Below, in pieces: positions 1 to 8,392 of a DNA stretch of 57,700 nucleotides. Within the stretch, counting starts at the first letter, position 1; every line of letters starts with the position of its first letter. Position numbers and translations under genes: made by a program. Where the stretch lies: assembly GCA_036010965.1 (NCBI GenBank), contig DASCMO010000035.1, positions 1 to 57,700 on the forward strand. Reading direction: 5' to 3'. Under the pieces are notes generated by a model that made no database searches, had not been told where the DNA came from, and saw only the letters and a list, made by a program, of their open reading frames with translations. This DNA is from GCA-2686265 sp036010965 (GTDB lineage Bacteria; Planctomycetota; UBA1135; GCA-002686595).

Positions 1-201
1 GCGCGCCTTCTGCCGGACATGGGCGAGCTGATGGAGCGCCACGCCGAGCGTGTCGGGGACGGCGCGGCGCGGCCCTTCCTGCGGGAAGTCGAGCTGTTGG
101 TCGAGGACTCCGACCGGGTCACGGCGGCGTTTTTGCGCAGCCTGCCCGCCCCCTTGTTGAAGGGCCTGCCCGCCAGGGTGGCGGCGCGCGCGGGCAGCTA
201 G
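1..201 (+). CDS. C-terminal end of an unknown protein (5' truncated by window)
   Basis: The reading frame is open from base 1 and closes with TAG at 199-201, giving at least 66 residues. The visible tail is charged and probably helical (ELMERHAER, FLREVELLVED) with a basic end; no motif is recognised. Its TAG overlaps the TAG of the minus-strand HEAT-repeat gene inside a shared CTAG at 198-201, which supports the two genes ending tail to tail. An internal ATG at 19 exists, but the frame continues upstream, so the true start is probably outside the window. Function unknown. Confidence 0.45.
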   Translation, partial: ARLLPDMGELMERHAERVGDGAARPFLREVELLVEDSDRVTAAFLRSLPAPLLKGLPARVAARAGS

Positions 202-1445
202 CCCCCGATGGCGGCCAGGGCGCCTTCCACCCGCGAGCGGAGGTGGACCAGGCGCGGGTCGGCCCCGCCGCTGGGCAGGGTGGCGACCAGGAGCGCCGAG
301 AGGCGTGTGAGGGCCGCGGGGCGCAACCGATCCACGGCTGCCTGCCCCTTGGAGATCACCACGGCGTGCGAGCGATCGGCGGGATCGGGACGCCAGCGGA
401 AGCGCTCGATGTCGCAGCCGGGCTCCCCAAACAGGCGTCGGTTGCCGAGCTCGGCAAAGCTCGTCGCGGCTTCATCCAGCAGGCCGGCGACCGTTCCCTT
501 GGGCAGGGCGACCGCGACGGCGTTGCCCGCGCCCACGTAGAGCTCGTCGGCCAGGGTCCAGCGCAGGAAGAACTCCCCACGGCGGCAGGAGCGCAGTTCG
601 AGCCCGATCACCGCTCCCTCGATCGGTTCTCCGGCGCGCGCCATCTCCCCCACCTCCGGCAACGTGTCCCCACAGGCAGACCGACAGCGCGCTTCGAGCT
701 CGCGCGCGGCGACAGCGTTGCGCTCGTCGGAGAAGGGATACTCGGCTGAGAATCCGAAGGTGTCGCCGATGGCCTCGCGGAGCAGGCGCAGAGCAGCGTA
801 GCGGGCGAGCTTGCCGTCGGGCTGCTCGAAGAAGCGGTCGTCGCGCCGTAGCTCCTCGAGCAACCAGGCCAGGGCGCACCCGTCACCCCAGCGCTGGAGC
901 AGGGCGGCGGCGGTGCGTCGGACGCGAGCGTCGGGGTCGGCCAGCAATGTGCGTACGGCGGCCTCGCTGCGCGCGGGCTCGAGCGCGCCCGCCGCCGTGA
1001 TGGCCGCGGCCCGCACGGCGGCCAGGGGATCGGCGAAGAGGGCGACGATGGCCGGGGCTTCCTCCGCGCTCGGGCCCACGGCGAGGCCGCGCGCAGCAGC
1101 GGGGCGCCAGGGGAAGTCGGGATCTGCCAGGGCCTCCCAGAGCCGCGTGCGCAGGCGTGGGTCCGAGAAACTGCCCAGGATCTCCACGATGTGCCTGCCC
1201 AGGGTGGCCAGCTCGCGCGGCGAGTCCCCGCACTCCGCCACGAGCCGCTCGACCGCGGTCGCGCCCAGGGCGAGCAGGCGCTGCGCCGCTTGCGGGCGCA
1301 CCACGGGGGAGCCCTCGCGAGCCAGGCGCAGGAAGCGCTCGAGAGGCGCCTCGGGAGCTTCGGGTTCCTGGGCGGACCCGACCGTTACCAGCACCAGGCC
1401 CAGCAGGGCCGAAGACAGCGCGACGCGCGCCGCGCGCGGGCCCAT
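198..1445 (-). CDS. Secreted HEAT-repeat protein
   Basis: This encodes 415 residues. The ATG at 1445 is chosen because it gives a signal peptide (hydrophobic ALLGLVLVTVGSAQ) and because it overlaps the TGA of the upstream gene by one base (TGATG), implying translational coupling. Residues about 30-190 hold HEAT-like helical repeats with the pattern AxxRLLxLGxxAVExL and DPDARVRRTAAALLQRWG. The second half is less repetitive and unrecognised. HEAT repeats are usually protein-binding scaffolds, so an exported scaffold role is an inference; no catalytic motif is seen. Confidence 0.75.
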   Translation of the reverse strand: MGPRAARVALSSALLGLVLVTVGSAQEPEAPEAPLERFLRLAREGSPVVRPQAAQRLLALGATAVERLVAECGDSPRELATLGRHIVEILGSFSDPRLRTRLWEALADPDFPWRPAAARGLAVGPSAEEAPAIVALFADPLAAVRAAAITAAGALEPARSEAAVRTLLADPDARVRRTAAALLQRWGDGCALAWLLEELRRDDRFFEQPDGKLARYAALRLLREAIGDTFGFSAEYPFSDERNAVAARELEARCRSACGDTLPEVGEMARAGEPIEGAVIGLELRSCRRGEFFLRWTLADELYVGAGNAVAVALPKGTVAGLLDEAATSFAELGNRRLFGEPGCDIERFRWRPDPADRSHAVVISKGQAAVDRLRPAALTRLSALLVATLPSGGADPRLVHLRSRVEGALAAIGG

Positions 1446-1882
1446 CAGTTCACGGACTCCGCCGCGAGCCGGAAGAGGCTCGTGACGAAGCCGTCCTCCT
1501 TCTGCTCGCCCACCGACATCGTCCCGATGACGGTGATCTGGTCGGGGTTGTAGCCGGTCGTCTTCTCGCCCAGGCCCACCTCGATGAAGTGGCTCGCCTT
1601 GGCGCTCTCGCAGCCGCACTGGTCCCAGGTCTGGCGGAACGAGCGTGCGCCCTCGTGGGTGTCGAGGGCCATGTAGCCGACGACCTTCACGCGCTGGCCG
1701 TCGAGGGCCCGCACCCAGTCAGGGAGGCGAGCGCCGGGACGCCACTGGATGCTCGTCAGCCTCATGATGCTCACCTCAATCTCACTGTCGGAGCGGGGGG
1801 CCCTGGAGGGCGAGTCGACTCGCGGTGCGGGGGTGAGGGAGCACAGGCCGAGGACGAGCAGCGCTGCGAGGAGGGTCTTCAT
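1445..1882 (-). CDS. Secreted DUF3299-like protein
   Basis: This 145-residue protein begins with a signal peptide (TLLAALLVLGLCSL). It then has the layout I associate with DUF3299: a VKVVGYMALD strand, a central CGC pair in place of the usual conserved cysteine region, a FIEVGL strand, and an ending of ITVIGTMSVGE followed by GFVTSLFRLAAESV. The family is of unknown function and typically sits in the periplasm near exporters. It is the first gene of a two-gene unit with the HEAT-repeat protein. The family assignment is from memory of the pattern and is moderately sure. Confidence 0.6.
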   Translation of the reverse strand: MKTLLAALLVLGLCSLTPAPRVDSPSRAPRSDSEIEVSIMRLTSIQWRPGARLPDWVRALDGQRVKVVGYMALDTHEGARSFRQTWDQCGCESAKASHFIEVGLGEKTTGYNPDQITVIGTMSVGEQKEDGFVTSLFRLAAESVN

Positions 1883-2007
1883 GGCGGTCCCAATGCTCGC
1901 GCGAGTGAGCCAACACCGTCAAGGAAGAATCCGCGACTCCCTTCGCGAGTCCCCCCGACGCACTTGAATGGCTGCCGTTGGCCCGCGACGATGGCCTCGC
2001 CGGGCCC

Positions 2008-2430
2008 ATGACCAGACCTTCCCTGCACGAGAACAACGTCTACTCCATCGTCGAGGAGTGCGAGCGCCGGCGCATCGTGCTCTTTACCGAGCATGTGGAG
2101 GACGAGAGCGTCGAGTACACCGACGTCTCCTTCACCGAAGTCATCGCTCACTGGTTCGACCACATTCTGCCCGGGAACATCCTGGTGGGCGTCGAGGACT
2201 GGAACCTGGAGCAGTTCCTGCAGCACGAGTGGGAGCGTTTCGAGCAGGGCCGCAAGCACGGCTGGCCGCCCCTGGATTTCGAGACGCGCGCCGAGCTGTT
2301 GAGCGCACTCGAGGAAGATCGCTACAAGGCCTACAACGTGCACGCGAGCTACGGGCTCGGCGGCTGGGTCGTCGCGCGCAGCATGCACCTGGAGCGCCGC
2401 GCGCGGCGCTGGCCGGGTCTGGGCGGCTGA
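2008..2430 (+). CDS. Conserved-looking hypothetical cytosolic protein
   Basis: From ATG 2008 this gives 140 residues (MTRPSLHENN). An in-frame TTG at 1978 would add ten residues but has no better context. The protein is acidic and aromatic-rich (HWFDHILPGNILVGVEDW, EQFLQHEWERFEQG), with no signal peptide or membrane segment, and is probably a small globular alpha/beta protein. It ends 9 bp before the stop of the convergent synthase gene. No family is recognised; codon use matches its neighbours. Confidence 0.55.
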   Translation: MTRPSLHENNVYSIVEECERRRIVLFTEHVEDESVEYTDVSFTEVIAHWFDHILPGNILVGVEDWNLEQFLQHEWERFEQGRKHGWPPLDFETRAELLSALEEDRYKAYNVHASYGLGGWVVARSMHLERRARRWPGLGG

Positions 2431-2439
2431 GCGCGCCCC

Positions 2440-3651
2440 TCAGCCCTTCGCCGCCAGGAGGACCTCCTCCTCGGTCAACAGGCGCGGAGTGCGCTTGGCC
2501 AGCTCGAGCACTCGCTCGACAGCGGCCTCGTCCGGCTCGTGGCCGCGGCGTTCGAGATACCAGGTCACGTTCGAGCGTCCGCTCATGGGTCCCACCAGGA
2601 TCTTTTGCTCCAGCCCGAAGAGGTCCGCGGGGACGCCCGAATAGACCCGGTTCGCGAGCCAGGTGTCTCCCTTTCGCAGGGCCTTGATGACCGCCGAGGC
2701 GTGGACGCCGGTGCCGGTCTCGAAAGCGTCCGCCCCGAAGACGGGGTAGTTGTTCGGGAAGGGGGTGCCCACCGCATCCGAGGCGACGCGGCAGTACTCG
2801 CCCAGGCGCGAGAGGTCGTTGTCGATCACGCCCATCAGGCGCAGGTTGACCAGCAAGAGGTCCATCTCGGTGTTGCCCGTGCGCTCCCCGACTCCCAGGG
2901 CCGTGGCGTGCAGGCGGGTGGCGCCGGCTTCCATGGCGGCCAGGGTGTTGATCAGCCCCAGGCCCCGGTCGCGGTGGCCGTGCCAGTCGATGCCCACGTC
3001 GGCTCCCAGCTCATCCACGACGCTCTTCACGAAGGACACGACGGCGTGTGCGCCTTCGGGTGTCGAATGGCCGCAGGTGTCGCAGACACAGATGCGCGCG
3101 GCGCCGGCCTCGATGGCGGTCGTGTAGAGGGCACGCACCTGGTCGGGATGGGCGCGCGTGGTGTCCTCGGTCACGAACATCGATGGCAGCCCCTCGCGCG
3201 TGCAGAACTCGATCGCCTCCCGGGACAGCTTCAGCATGTGCTCGAAGTCCCAGCCCTCAGCGTATTGGCGGATCGGACTGGAGCCGATGAAGGCGCAGAC
3301 CTCCACGGGCGATCCGGTCTCCGCGACGATGTCGACCACCGGCTCGATGTCGCTCACCAGGGTGCGACAGGCGACGTTGGGTGTGATCGAGAGGTCGGCC
3401 ATCTCCAGCATGAGGGTCGAGATGTGCTCCCGGGCGCGGGCGCCCGCGCCCGGCAGCCCCACATCGGCGGTCTGGATGCCGAGCTCGTCCATCAGGTGCA
3501 CCAAGCGCACCTTGGCGTCGAGGGGGGGGTCGGTCACCGAGGGACTCTGGAGGCCGTCTCGCAGGGTCTCGTCATCGAACTGCACTCCACTCGGCGCCGG
3601 GGCGCCCGCCCCGTTCCAGTCGTAGATCAGCTCGTCGCGCTCGTCGCTCAT
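2440..3651 (-). CDS. Homocitrate/isopropylmalate synthase-family enzyme (DRE-TIM metallolyase)
   Basis: This 403-residue protein condenses a 2-oxo acid with acetyl-CoA, judging by the family. The N-terminal FDDETLRDGLQSP (residues 25-37) is the metal/substrate loop that reads RDGEQ in LeuA and homocitrate synthase. H224 and H226 in DWHGHRDRG are the HxH metal ligands, followed by GVGERTGNTEMD. The C-terminal part has the family's GVHASAVIKAL helix but no LeuA regulatory domain (full LeuA is over 500 residues), so it resembles the short homocitrate/citramalate/isopropylmalate forms. ATG 3651 is preferred over an upstream in-frame start. The substrate cannot be decided from sequence; see the homoaconitase at 26847. 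Confidence 0.8.
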   Translation of the reverse strand: MSDERDELIYDWNGAGAPAPSGVQFDDETLRDGLQSPSVTDPPLDAKVRLVHLMDELGIQTADVGLPGAGARAREHISTLMLEMADLSITPNVACRTLVSDIEPVVDIVAETGSPVEVCAFIGSSPIRQYAEGWDFEHMLKLSREAIEFCTREGLPSMFVTEDTTRAHPDQVRALYTTAIEAGAARICVCDTCGHSTPEGAHAVVSFVKSVVDELGADVGIDWHGHRDRGLGLINTLAAMEAGATRLHATALGVGERTGNTEMDLLLVNLRLMGVIDNDLSRLGEYCRVASDAVGTPFPNNYPVFGADAFETGTGVHASAVIKALRKGDTWLANRVYSGVPADLFGLEQKILVGPMSGRSNVTWYLERRGHEPDEAAVERVLELAKRTPRLLTEEEVLLAAKG

Positions 3652-3695
3652 GGCGGCATTGTACCCGGCGTGGCGGGCCCTCGGCGGAGAGGGGT

Positions 3696-3724
3696 GTTCC
3701 ATCGCTCCGTCCGGCTCTTATATT
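3696..3724 (+). promoter_or_regulatory. Tentative sigma-70-type promoter for the aspartokinase
   Basis: TATATT at 3719-3724 is an AT-rich -10 box in a GC-rich gap. GTTCCA at 3696-3701, 17 bp upstream, is a poor -35 (3 of 6). The predicted leader is about 65 bases. Confidence 0.3.
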
Positions 3725-3794
3725 CGCCCAGGACGCGGATGCGCCCGGCCACTCGCTTTGGCGCGAGCCGTCGATCCACGGCTGTCCTCCCCCG

Positions 3795-5096
3795 ATGGTC
3801 CATTTCCCCGTGATGAAGTTTGGCGGCGCCTCCCTGGCTGACGGGGCGGCGGTGCGGCGCGTCTGCGCCGTGGTCGCCCAGTGCGCGAACCAACGCCCGG
3901 CGGTGGTCGTCAGTGCCCACGCCGGCGTGACCGCCCTGCTCGAGCGCGAGGCGCGTGCGGCCGCCGCCGGGAAGGCGCGGGGTGACGAGGTGCGCGTGCG
4001 CCATCACACTCTCCTCTCCCAGCTCGGCCTGGATCCCGAGCTGCTCGATCGACACCTGTGGGAGCTCGCGAGCATCCTCGACGAGCTCCGCGGGCGCGGG
4101 CGGATGCGGGAGGGCGAGCTCGATTTCGTGCTCTCCTTCGGGGAGCGCATGAGCTCGCGCGTCGTGGCCGCCTGCCTGCGCGCGGGGGGCGTGGCGGCGA
4201 CTCCGGTGGACGCCTTCGACCTCGGCCTGACTTCTGACGGCGCCCAGGGCGCCGTGCCCCACCAGGCGGCCTTCCACTCCGCGGCGCGCTCCGCCCTGCA
4301 ATCCGTGCCGGGCATTCCGGTCGTGACGGGTTTTCTGGCTCAGGACGGGGCCGGGAACCTGACCACTCTCGGTCCCAACGGATCGGACCTGACCGCCGCG
4401 CTCCTGGCCGAAGCCCTGGGGGCCGGGGAGGTCCAGCTTTGGAAGACCGTGCCGGGGGTGATGAGCGCCGACCCCGGGCTCGTGCCCGAGGCACACCTCA
4501 TCGAGGCGATGAGCTTCTCTGTGGCCGCGGAGCTCGCCGGCCAGGGAGCGGAGGTCCTCCACCCTCGCGCCCTCGAGCCCGCCCGCCGCGCCGGCCTGCC
4601 GGTGCGCGTGCTCGATGTGACCCAGCCGGCGGCGGGGGGGACCTTGATCGAGGGGCGGGACGAGCCCGAGCGCGGGGACGGCGCCGTGGCGGTGGCCAGC
4701 GAGCCGGCCCTGGCCGCCCTCTTTCGCCCGGGGGGCAGCCTGGCCCTCGCGGGACTCTTCTCTCGCATGGACAGCGAGAGCGTGGCGCCGCGCTTCACCG
4801 TCGCCGAGCGCGGGGGACTGACGGTCTTCGCGCCCGCTGGCGAGGGCATCAAGCGGGTCGCAAGCGGCGTGCGCGGCGCGAGCATCGAGCGCCAGGTCGC
4901 TTCGGTGTCGGTCGTGGGGCACGGGGGGGCCGTGCTCGGCGCGCGCGCCCTCGAACTCCTCTCGGGAGATGGAATCGAGGTCGAGCGGGCCTTCCTGGGC
5001 AGTGGCCTGGTGCAGGCATTCCTGATCGATCCGGCCCAGCGCGTGGCGGCGGTGCGCGCCTTGCACGCCGGGCTCCTCGAGGTGGCTCTGGCCTGA
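3795..5096 (+). CDS. lysC: Aspartate kinase
   Basis: This 433-residue enzyme phosphorylates aspartate, the first step toward lysine, threonine and methionine. MKFGGASLAD (from residue 7) is the kinase nucleotide-binding start, and FGERMSSR and GRDE-type motifs follow. TTLGPNGSDLTAALLAEAL matches the conserved TLGRGGSDTTA block with an N in place of the usual RG. The last 130 residues carry ACT-like regulatory sequence (SVSVVGHGG). ATG 3795 and ATG 3813 (right at MKFGG) are both possible starts; neither has a Shine-Dalgarno. It stands 54 bp before mgtE. Confidence 0.9.
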   Translation: MVHFPVMKFGGASLADGAAVRRVCAVVAQCANQRPAVVVSAHAGVTALLEREARAAAAGKARGDEVRVRHHTLLSQLGLDPELLDRHLWELASILDELRGRGRMREGELDFVLSFGERMSSRVVAACLRAGGVAATPVDAFDLGLTSDGAQGAVPHQAAFHSAARSALQSVPGIPVVTGFLAQDGAGNLTTLGPNGSDLTAALLAEALGAGEVQLWKTVPGVMSADPGLVPEAHLIEAMSFSVAAELAGQGAEVLHPRALEPARRAGLPVRVLDVTQPAAGGTLIEGRDEPERGDGAVAVASEPALAALFRPGGSLALAGLFSRMDSESVAPRFTVAERGGLTVFAPAGEGIKRVASGVRGASIERQVASVSVVGHGGAVLGARALELLSGDGIEVERAFLGSGLVQAFLIDPAQRVAAVRALHAGLLEVALA

Positions 5097-5150
5097 GGGC
5101 CACGGGGGAACGACAATCCCCGTCCCGCCGCGAGCGGCGGCAGGTCGAGC

Positions 5151-6515
5151 ATGTCGGATCAGGAAAAGCTGCAGGGCCAGAAGGAGTCCTTGCTGGAGAG
5201 CCTCGCGGGGACTGGTGCGGCCCTGGCGGCTCTGGTGGCGGAGGTCCACAACGCCGACCTGGCGGAGTGGATGCAGGACCTCCCCGAGGGGGACGCCTGG
5301 CGGGTCTTCGAGAGCCTCGATATCGACTCGCGGGCGGAGGTCCTCGAGCACGCCGAGGATGCCCTGAGTGGACAGCTTGTCGAGCGCCTGACCCCGCATC
5401 AGCTCAAGGACGTGGTCGAGACCCTGCCGGCGGACGAGGTCGTGGACCTGCTGGCGTTGGCGGATGCCCAGACGGCGGAACAGGTCCTCGCCTTCGTCGA
5501 TGACGAGCGCGCCCGGGGGCTGCGGGAGCTTGCCGCCCACGCGCCGGACACCGCCGGCGGCCTGATGACCACCGAGGTCATCGCAGTGCCCCAGGGCACG
5601 CGCATCGGCGACGCGATCAAGCTCATCCGCACCGAGGGCGAGGAGGCGGAGGAGGGGCAGGGTCTGTTCGTCCTGGACGGGGGCCGGCGCCCGATCGGCT
5701 ACGTGTCCGACCGCATGCTGCTGACGCACTCGATCCACTCCACGGTGGACGAGATGATGGTGGAGCCGATCTCCGTCGGCCTGGAGGTGGACCAGGAGGA
5801 GGCGGCGACCCAGATCGAGCACTACGGCTTGACCGAACTGGGGGTCGTCGACGCCGCAGGCGCCCTGGTCGGCATCATCTCGGCCGACGACGCCCTCGAG
5901 GTGCTCGAAGAGGAGGCCAGCGAGGACATCCTCAAGATCGTCGGCGCCTCGCCCGTACACCAAACTCGCCTGCCGGTCCTCAAGCGCGTGATGGGGCGAC
6001 TTCCCTTGCAGGGCGTGACCGTCGCGGGCGGCCTGGCCACGGCCGCCATCATCGACCTGGCCCTCCGGGACGCGGGTGAGCTCTCCCCCGACGTGGACCT
6101 GCTGCGCTTCGTGCCGATCGTCATCGGCCTCGCGGGCAATGTGGGGATTCAGTCCTCCACGATCCTGGTGCGAGCCTTTGCGACCGGGGAGGTTGAGCCC
6201 GACCGGGAGGCCTCCGTCCTCGCCACCGAGACCTTGGCGGGGCTCCTGATCGGCCTGATCTGCGGCAGCGCCTCCTGGGCCGTGATCTCGGTCACGGAAC
6301 CGGCCACGGGAGCGACGGCTTTCCCCCTGGCCGTGGGGGCCGCAATCGCCGCCGCCGTGACCTTCGCCGCCCTCCTGGGCTGCCTGATCCCCATGGGCTG
6401 CCGCCGCGTGGGAATTGACCCCGCGGTCGTGGCCGGGCCCTTCCTGATCACCATCAGCGACATCTCGGGGACCGCGCTCTATCTCGTCGTGGCGCACCTG
6501 ATGCTGGAGCGATGA
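5151..6515 (+). CDS. mgtE: Magnesium channel/transporter MgtE
   Basis: This 454-residue protein has the standard MgtE order: an N-terminal helical domain (about 20-130, with LPADEVVDLL), two CBS domains (about 140-265), then five membrane segments (about 290-454). GNVGIQSSTILVR corresponds to the family's GNxGxQSxTL signature, and DPAVVAGPFLITISDI to the final pore helix (DPAxxxGPxxTTxxD). It acts in the inner membrane, where the CBS/N domains sense intracellular magnesium. Its stop overlaps the start of the signal peptidase gene by four bases (ATGA). Confidence 0.93.
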   Translation: MSDQEKLQGQKESLLESLAGTGAALAALVAEVHNADLAEWMQDLPEGDAWRVFESLDIDSRAEVLEHAEDALSGQLVERLTPHQLKDVVETLPADEVVDLLALADAQTAEQVLAFVDDERARGLRELAAHAPDTAGGLMTTEVIAVPQGTRIGDAIKLIRTEGEEAEEGQGLFVLDGGRRPIGYVSDRMLLTHSIHSTVDEMMVEPISVGLEVDQEEAATQIEHYGLTELGVVDAAGALVGIISADDALEVLEEEASEDILKIVGASPVHQTRLPVLKRVMGRLPLQGVTVAGGLATAAIIDLALRDAGELSPDVDLLRFVPIVIGLAGNVGIQSSTILVRAFATGEVEPDREASVLATETLAGLLIGLICGSASWAVISVTEPATGATAFPLAVGAAIAAAVTFAALLGCLIPMGCRRVGIDPAVVAGPFLITISDISGTALYLVVAHLMLER

Positions 6516-7648
6516 GGGCCGCCGTCGTGGCCCGCGGCGCCGCGGCGGCCCTGGCCGTCCTCGTCGGCTTGCTCGCTCTGGGCTGGATGTTCTTCTTCAG
6601 GGTCCATCCGGTGACCGGGAGTTCGATGGAGCCGACCCTGGAGGAGGGCGAACAGGTGCTCGTGCTCTTCGGCCGACCGGAGTTCACCCGCTTCGATCTG
6701 GGGGTGTTTCTGCCCGAGGGTGCCGACGAGCTGCGCGTCAAGCGCGTCGTGGGACTGCCGGGCGAGTCCGTCGCCCTGCACCTGGGCGACCTGTGGATCG
6801 ACGGCAGCCCCTTGCCCCCCGACGCCGCGCGCCCCCCATTGCTGGAGGTGTTCGACAGCACGCGCGACGACCTGCGCGAGTGGTTCCACTTCGAGCCCGA
6901 GTTCTGGTCTGCGGAGGAGGGGGCGTGGGAGCTCGACGCGACCACCATCTCCCCGGGCGCCCGGGCCGGAATGATGATGTTCGAGCTCTCCACAGAGCGA
7001 CACCCCGAAGCCGCCGGCGGCGCCGAGGTCAACGACCTCGCCGTCGCGGCGCGCCTGCGCTTCGGCGACCCGCCGGCCCTGGTGCGCGTGCTCCTCGTCG
7101 AGCAGGGGGACACTTTCGACCTGGAGCTGAGTGCTGGCGCCGAGAGCCTGGCGGTGAAGCTCACGCGCCTGTCGGGGAACAACCGGCGAGAGGTCCTGGG
7201 GGAGGCCCGCATCCCGACCGACCCGACTTCCTGGCATCGGTTTCGCTTCGAGAACATCGACAATCACCTGTCCGTCGCGATCGACGGCGAGCGGGCCCTC
7301 ACGGCCAGCTACGCCGAGAACCGCTTCCACCCCAGCGACCATCACCACCAGGGCCGCACCTTCGGCTACAACCTGATGCTGGGCGGGGAGGGCGGTCGGG
7401 TCTGGGTCACGGACCTGCGCGTCTGGCGCGACGTCTACTACACCCCCCAGGGGAGCTTCGCCAGCCGGGAGGCGCTCCAGCTCGGCCCCGCCGAGCTGTT
7501 CGTCCTGGGAGACCACTCGGCCGCCAGCAGCGACGGCCGCCACTGGGGGCCCACGCCCCAGGCGGAGGTCGTGGGCCGGCCCTGGGCGGTGGTCTGGCCT
7601 CCGGATCGAGCCCGACGCCTCCAAGGGGCACGATCCACGGCGGATTAG
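6512..7648 (+). CDS. lepB: Signal peptidase I with a large lectin-like insertion
   Basis: This 378-residue protein has one N-terminal membrane segment (about 8-29), the catalytic serine box GSSMEPTL (S38) and the lysine box VKRVVGLPGE (K77). The closing box LGDHSAASSDGRHWG (about 332-346) corresponds to GDNSxxSxDSR. Between the lysine box and the closing box, residues about 105-310 form an extra domain with the look of a LamG/concanavalin fold (WHRFRFENIDNHLSVAIDGE). Ordinary bacterial SPase I is 180-330 residues with a smaller insert here. All catalytic residues are retained, so activity is expected. Start overlaps mgtE by four bases. Confidence 0.85.
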   Translation: MRAAVVARGAAAALAVLVGLLALGWMFFFRVHPVTGSSMEPTLEEGEQVLVLFGRPEFTRFDLGVFLPEGADELRVKRVVGLPGESVALHLGDLWIDGSPLPPDAARPPLLEVFDSTRDDLREWFHFEPEFWSAEEGAWELDATTISPGARAGMMMFELSTERHPEAAGGAEVNDLAVAARLRFGDPPALVRVLLVEQGDTFDLELSAGAESLAVKLTRLSGNNRREVLGEARIPTDPTSWHRFRFENIDNHLSVAIDGERALTASYAENRFHPSDHHHQGRTFGYNLMLGGEGGRVWVTDLRVWRDVYYTPQGSFASREALQLGPAELFVLGDHSAASSDGRHWGPTPQAEVVGRPWAVVWPPDRARRLQGARSTAD

Positions 7649-7744
7649 GCGCCATGGGGGCCCTTTCGCGAGCCGATGATGACTGGAGGCGAGCCCGCGA
7701 AACCCCCTCGAGGATCCCTGGTTCTATGTCCGCGAGAGAGTGCA

Positions 7745-8392
7745 ATGACGACCGAACACCGACCTGAACATCCCCAGGGGATCGGTTCGGCCTACTCAAG
7801 CGATCCTGGCGTCCAGCTCATGCTGGCCTGGCAGGGAGGCGACGAGGAGGCCTTCGAACGCCTGGTTGAGGAGTATTCCCCGCGCGTCTACGCGCTCCTG
7901 ACCCGTTTCCTTGGGCGCCGCTCCGTGCGCGAGGACATGGTCCAGGAGGTCTTCCTGCGCGTCATCCGCAGCCGGGAGCGCTACCAGCCCACGGCTCGCT
8001 TCTCGACCTGGCTCTATCGCATCGTGTTCAACCTCTCGGTCAACGAGACCCAGCGCGGCGCGGGCCACACCCCGCTCTCCCTGGACCGGCCCCTCGGGTC
8101 GGGCGATGACGAGTACGGGTCCCTGGGCGAGTTGCAGGAATCCACGGCGGAGGGGCCGTCCGCGGCCATGGAGCGCGATGACATCGTCGTCGCGGTGCGC
8201 GAGGCCATCGCTGCCCTGCCAGAGAACCAGCGCATGGCGCTGATCCTGGCCAAGTACCACGACTACTCCTACACGGAGATCGCCGATGTCCTGGACTCGA
8301 GCGAGAAGGCGATCAAGTCGCTGATCCACCGTGCCCGCGAGTCTCTGCGGGAGACACTGAATCCTTTCCTGCAGAAGGGGGGGGCGGTGTGA
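7745..8392 (+). CDS. ECF-family RNA polymerase sigma factor
   Basis: This gives 215 residues from ATG 7745. Sigma region 2 covers about 35-95 (FERLVEEYSPRVYALL, DMVQEVFLRVI, FSTWLYRIVFN). Region 4 covers about 155-205 (LPENQRMALILAKYHDYSYTEIA, AIKSLIHRARESLR). An acidic linker of about 50 residues separates them and there is no region 3, as expected for the ECF class. The stop TGA lies within the GTG start of the zinc-finger anti-sigma gene, so the two are coupled. An in-frame ATG at 7676 is considered less likely. Confidence 0.92.
   Translation: MTTEHRPEHPQGIGSAYSSDPGVQLMLAWQGGDEEAFERLVEEYSPRVYALLTRFLGRRSVREDMVQEVFLRVIRSRERYQPTARFSTWLYRIVFNLSVNETQRGAGHTPLSLDRPLGSGDDEYGSLGELQESTAEGPSAAMERDDIVVAVREAIAALPENQRMALILAKYHDYSYTEIADVLDSSEKAIKSLIHRARESLRETLNPFLQKGGAV

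Noticed and set aside
3648..6497. Long open frame on the minus strand (about 950 codons) across lysC and mgtE
   Set aside because: Composition is His/Gly/Arg/Gln-rich with no recognisable domain, while the plus strand carries clear aspartokinase and MgtE motifs. Such shadows are expected at this GC content.
7699..7730. GAAACC and GTC upstream of the first ECF sigma gene
   Set aside because: The spacing is 23 bp, too long for an ECF promoter.
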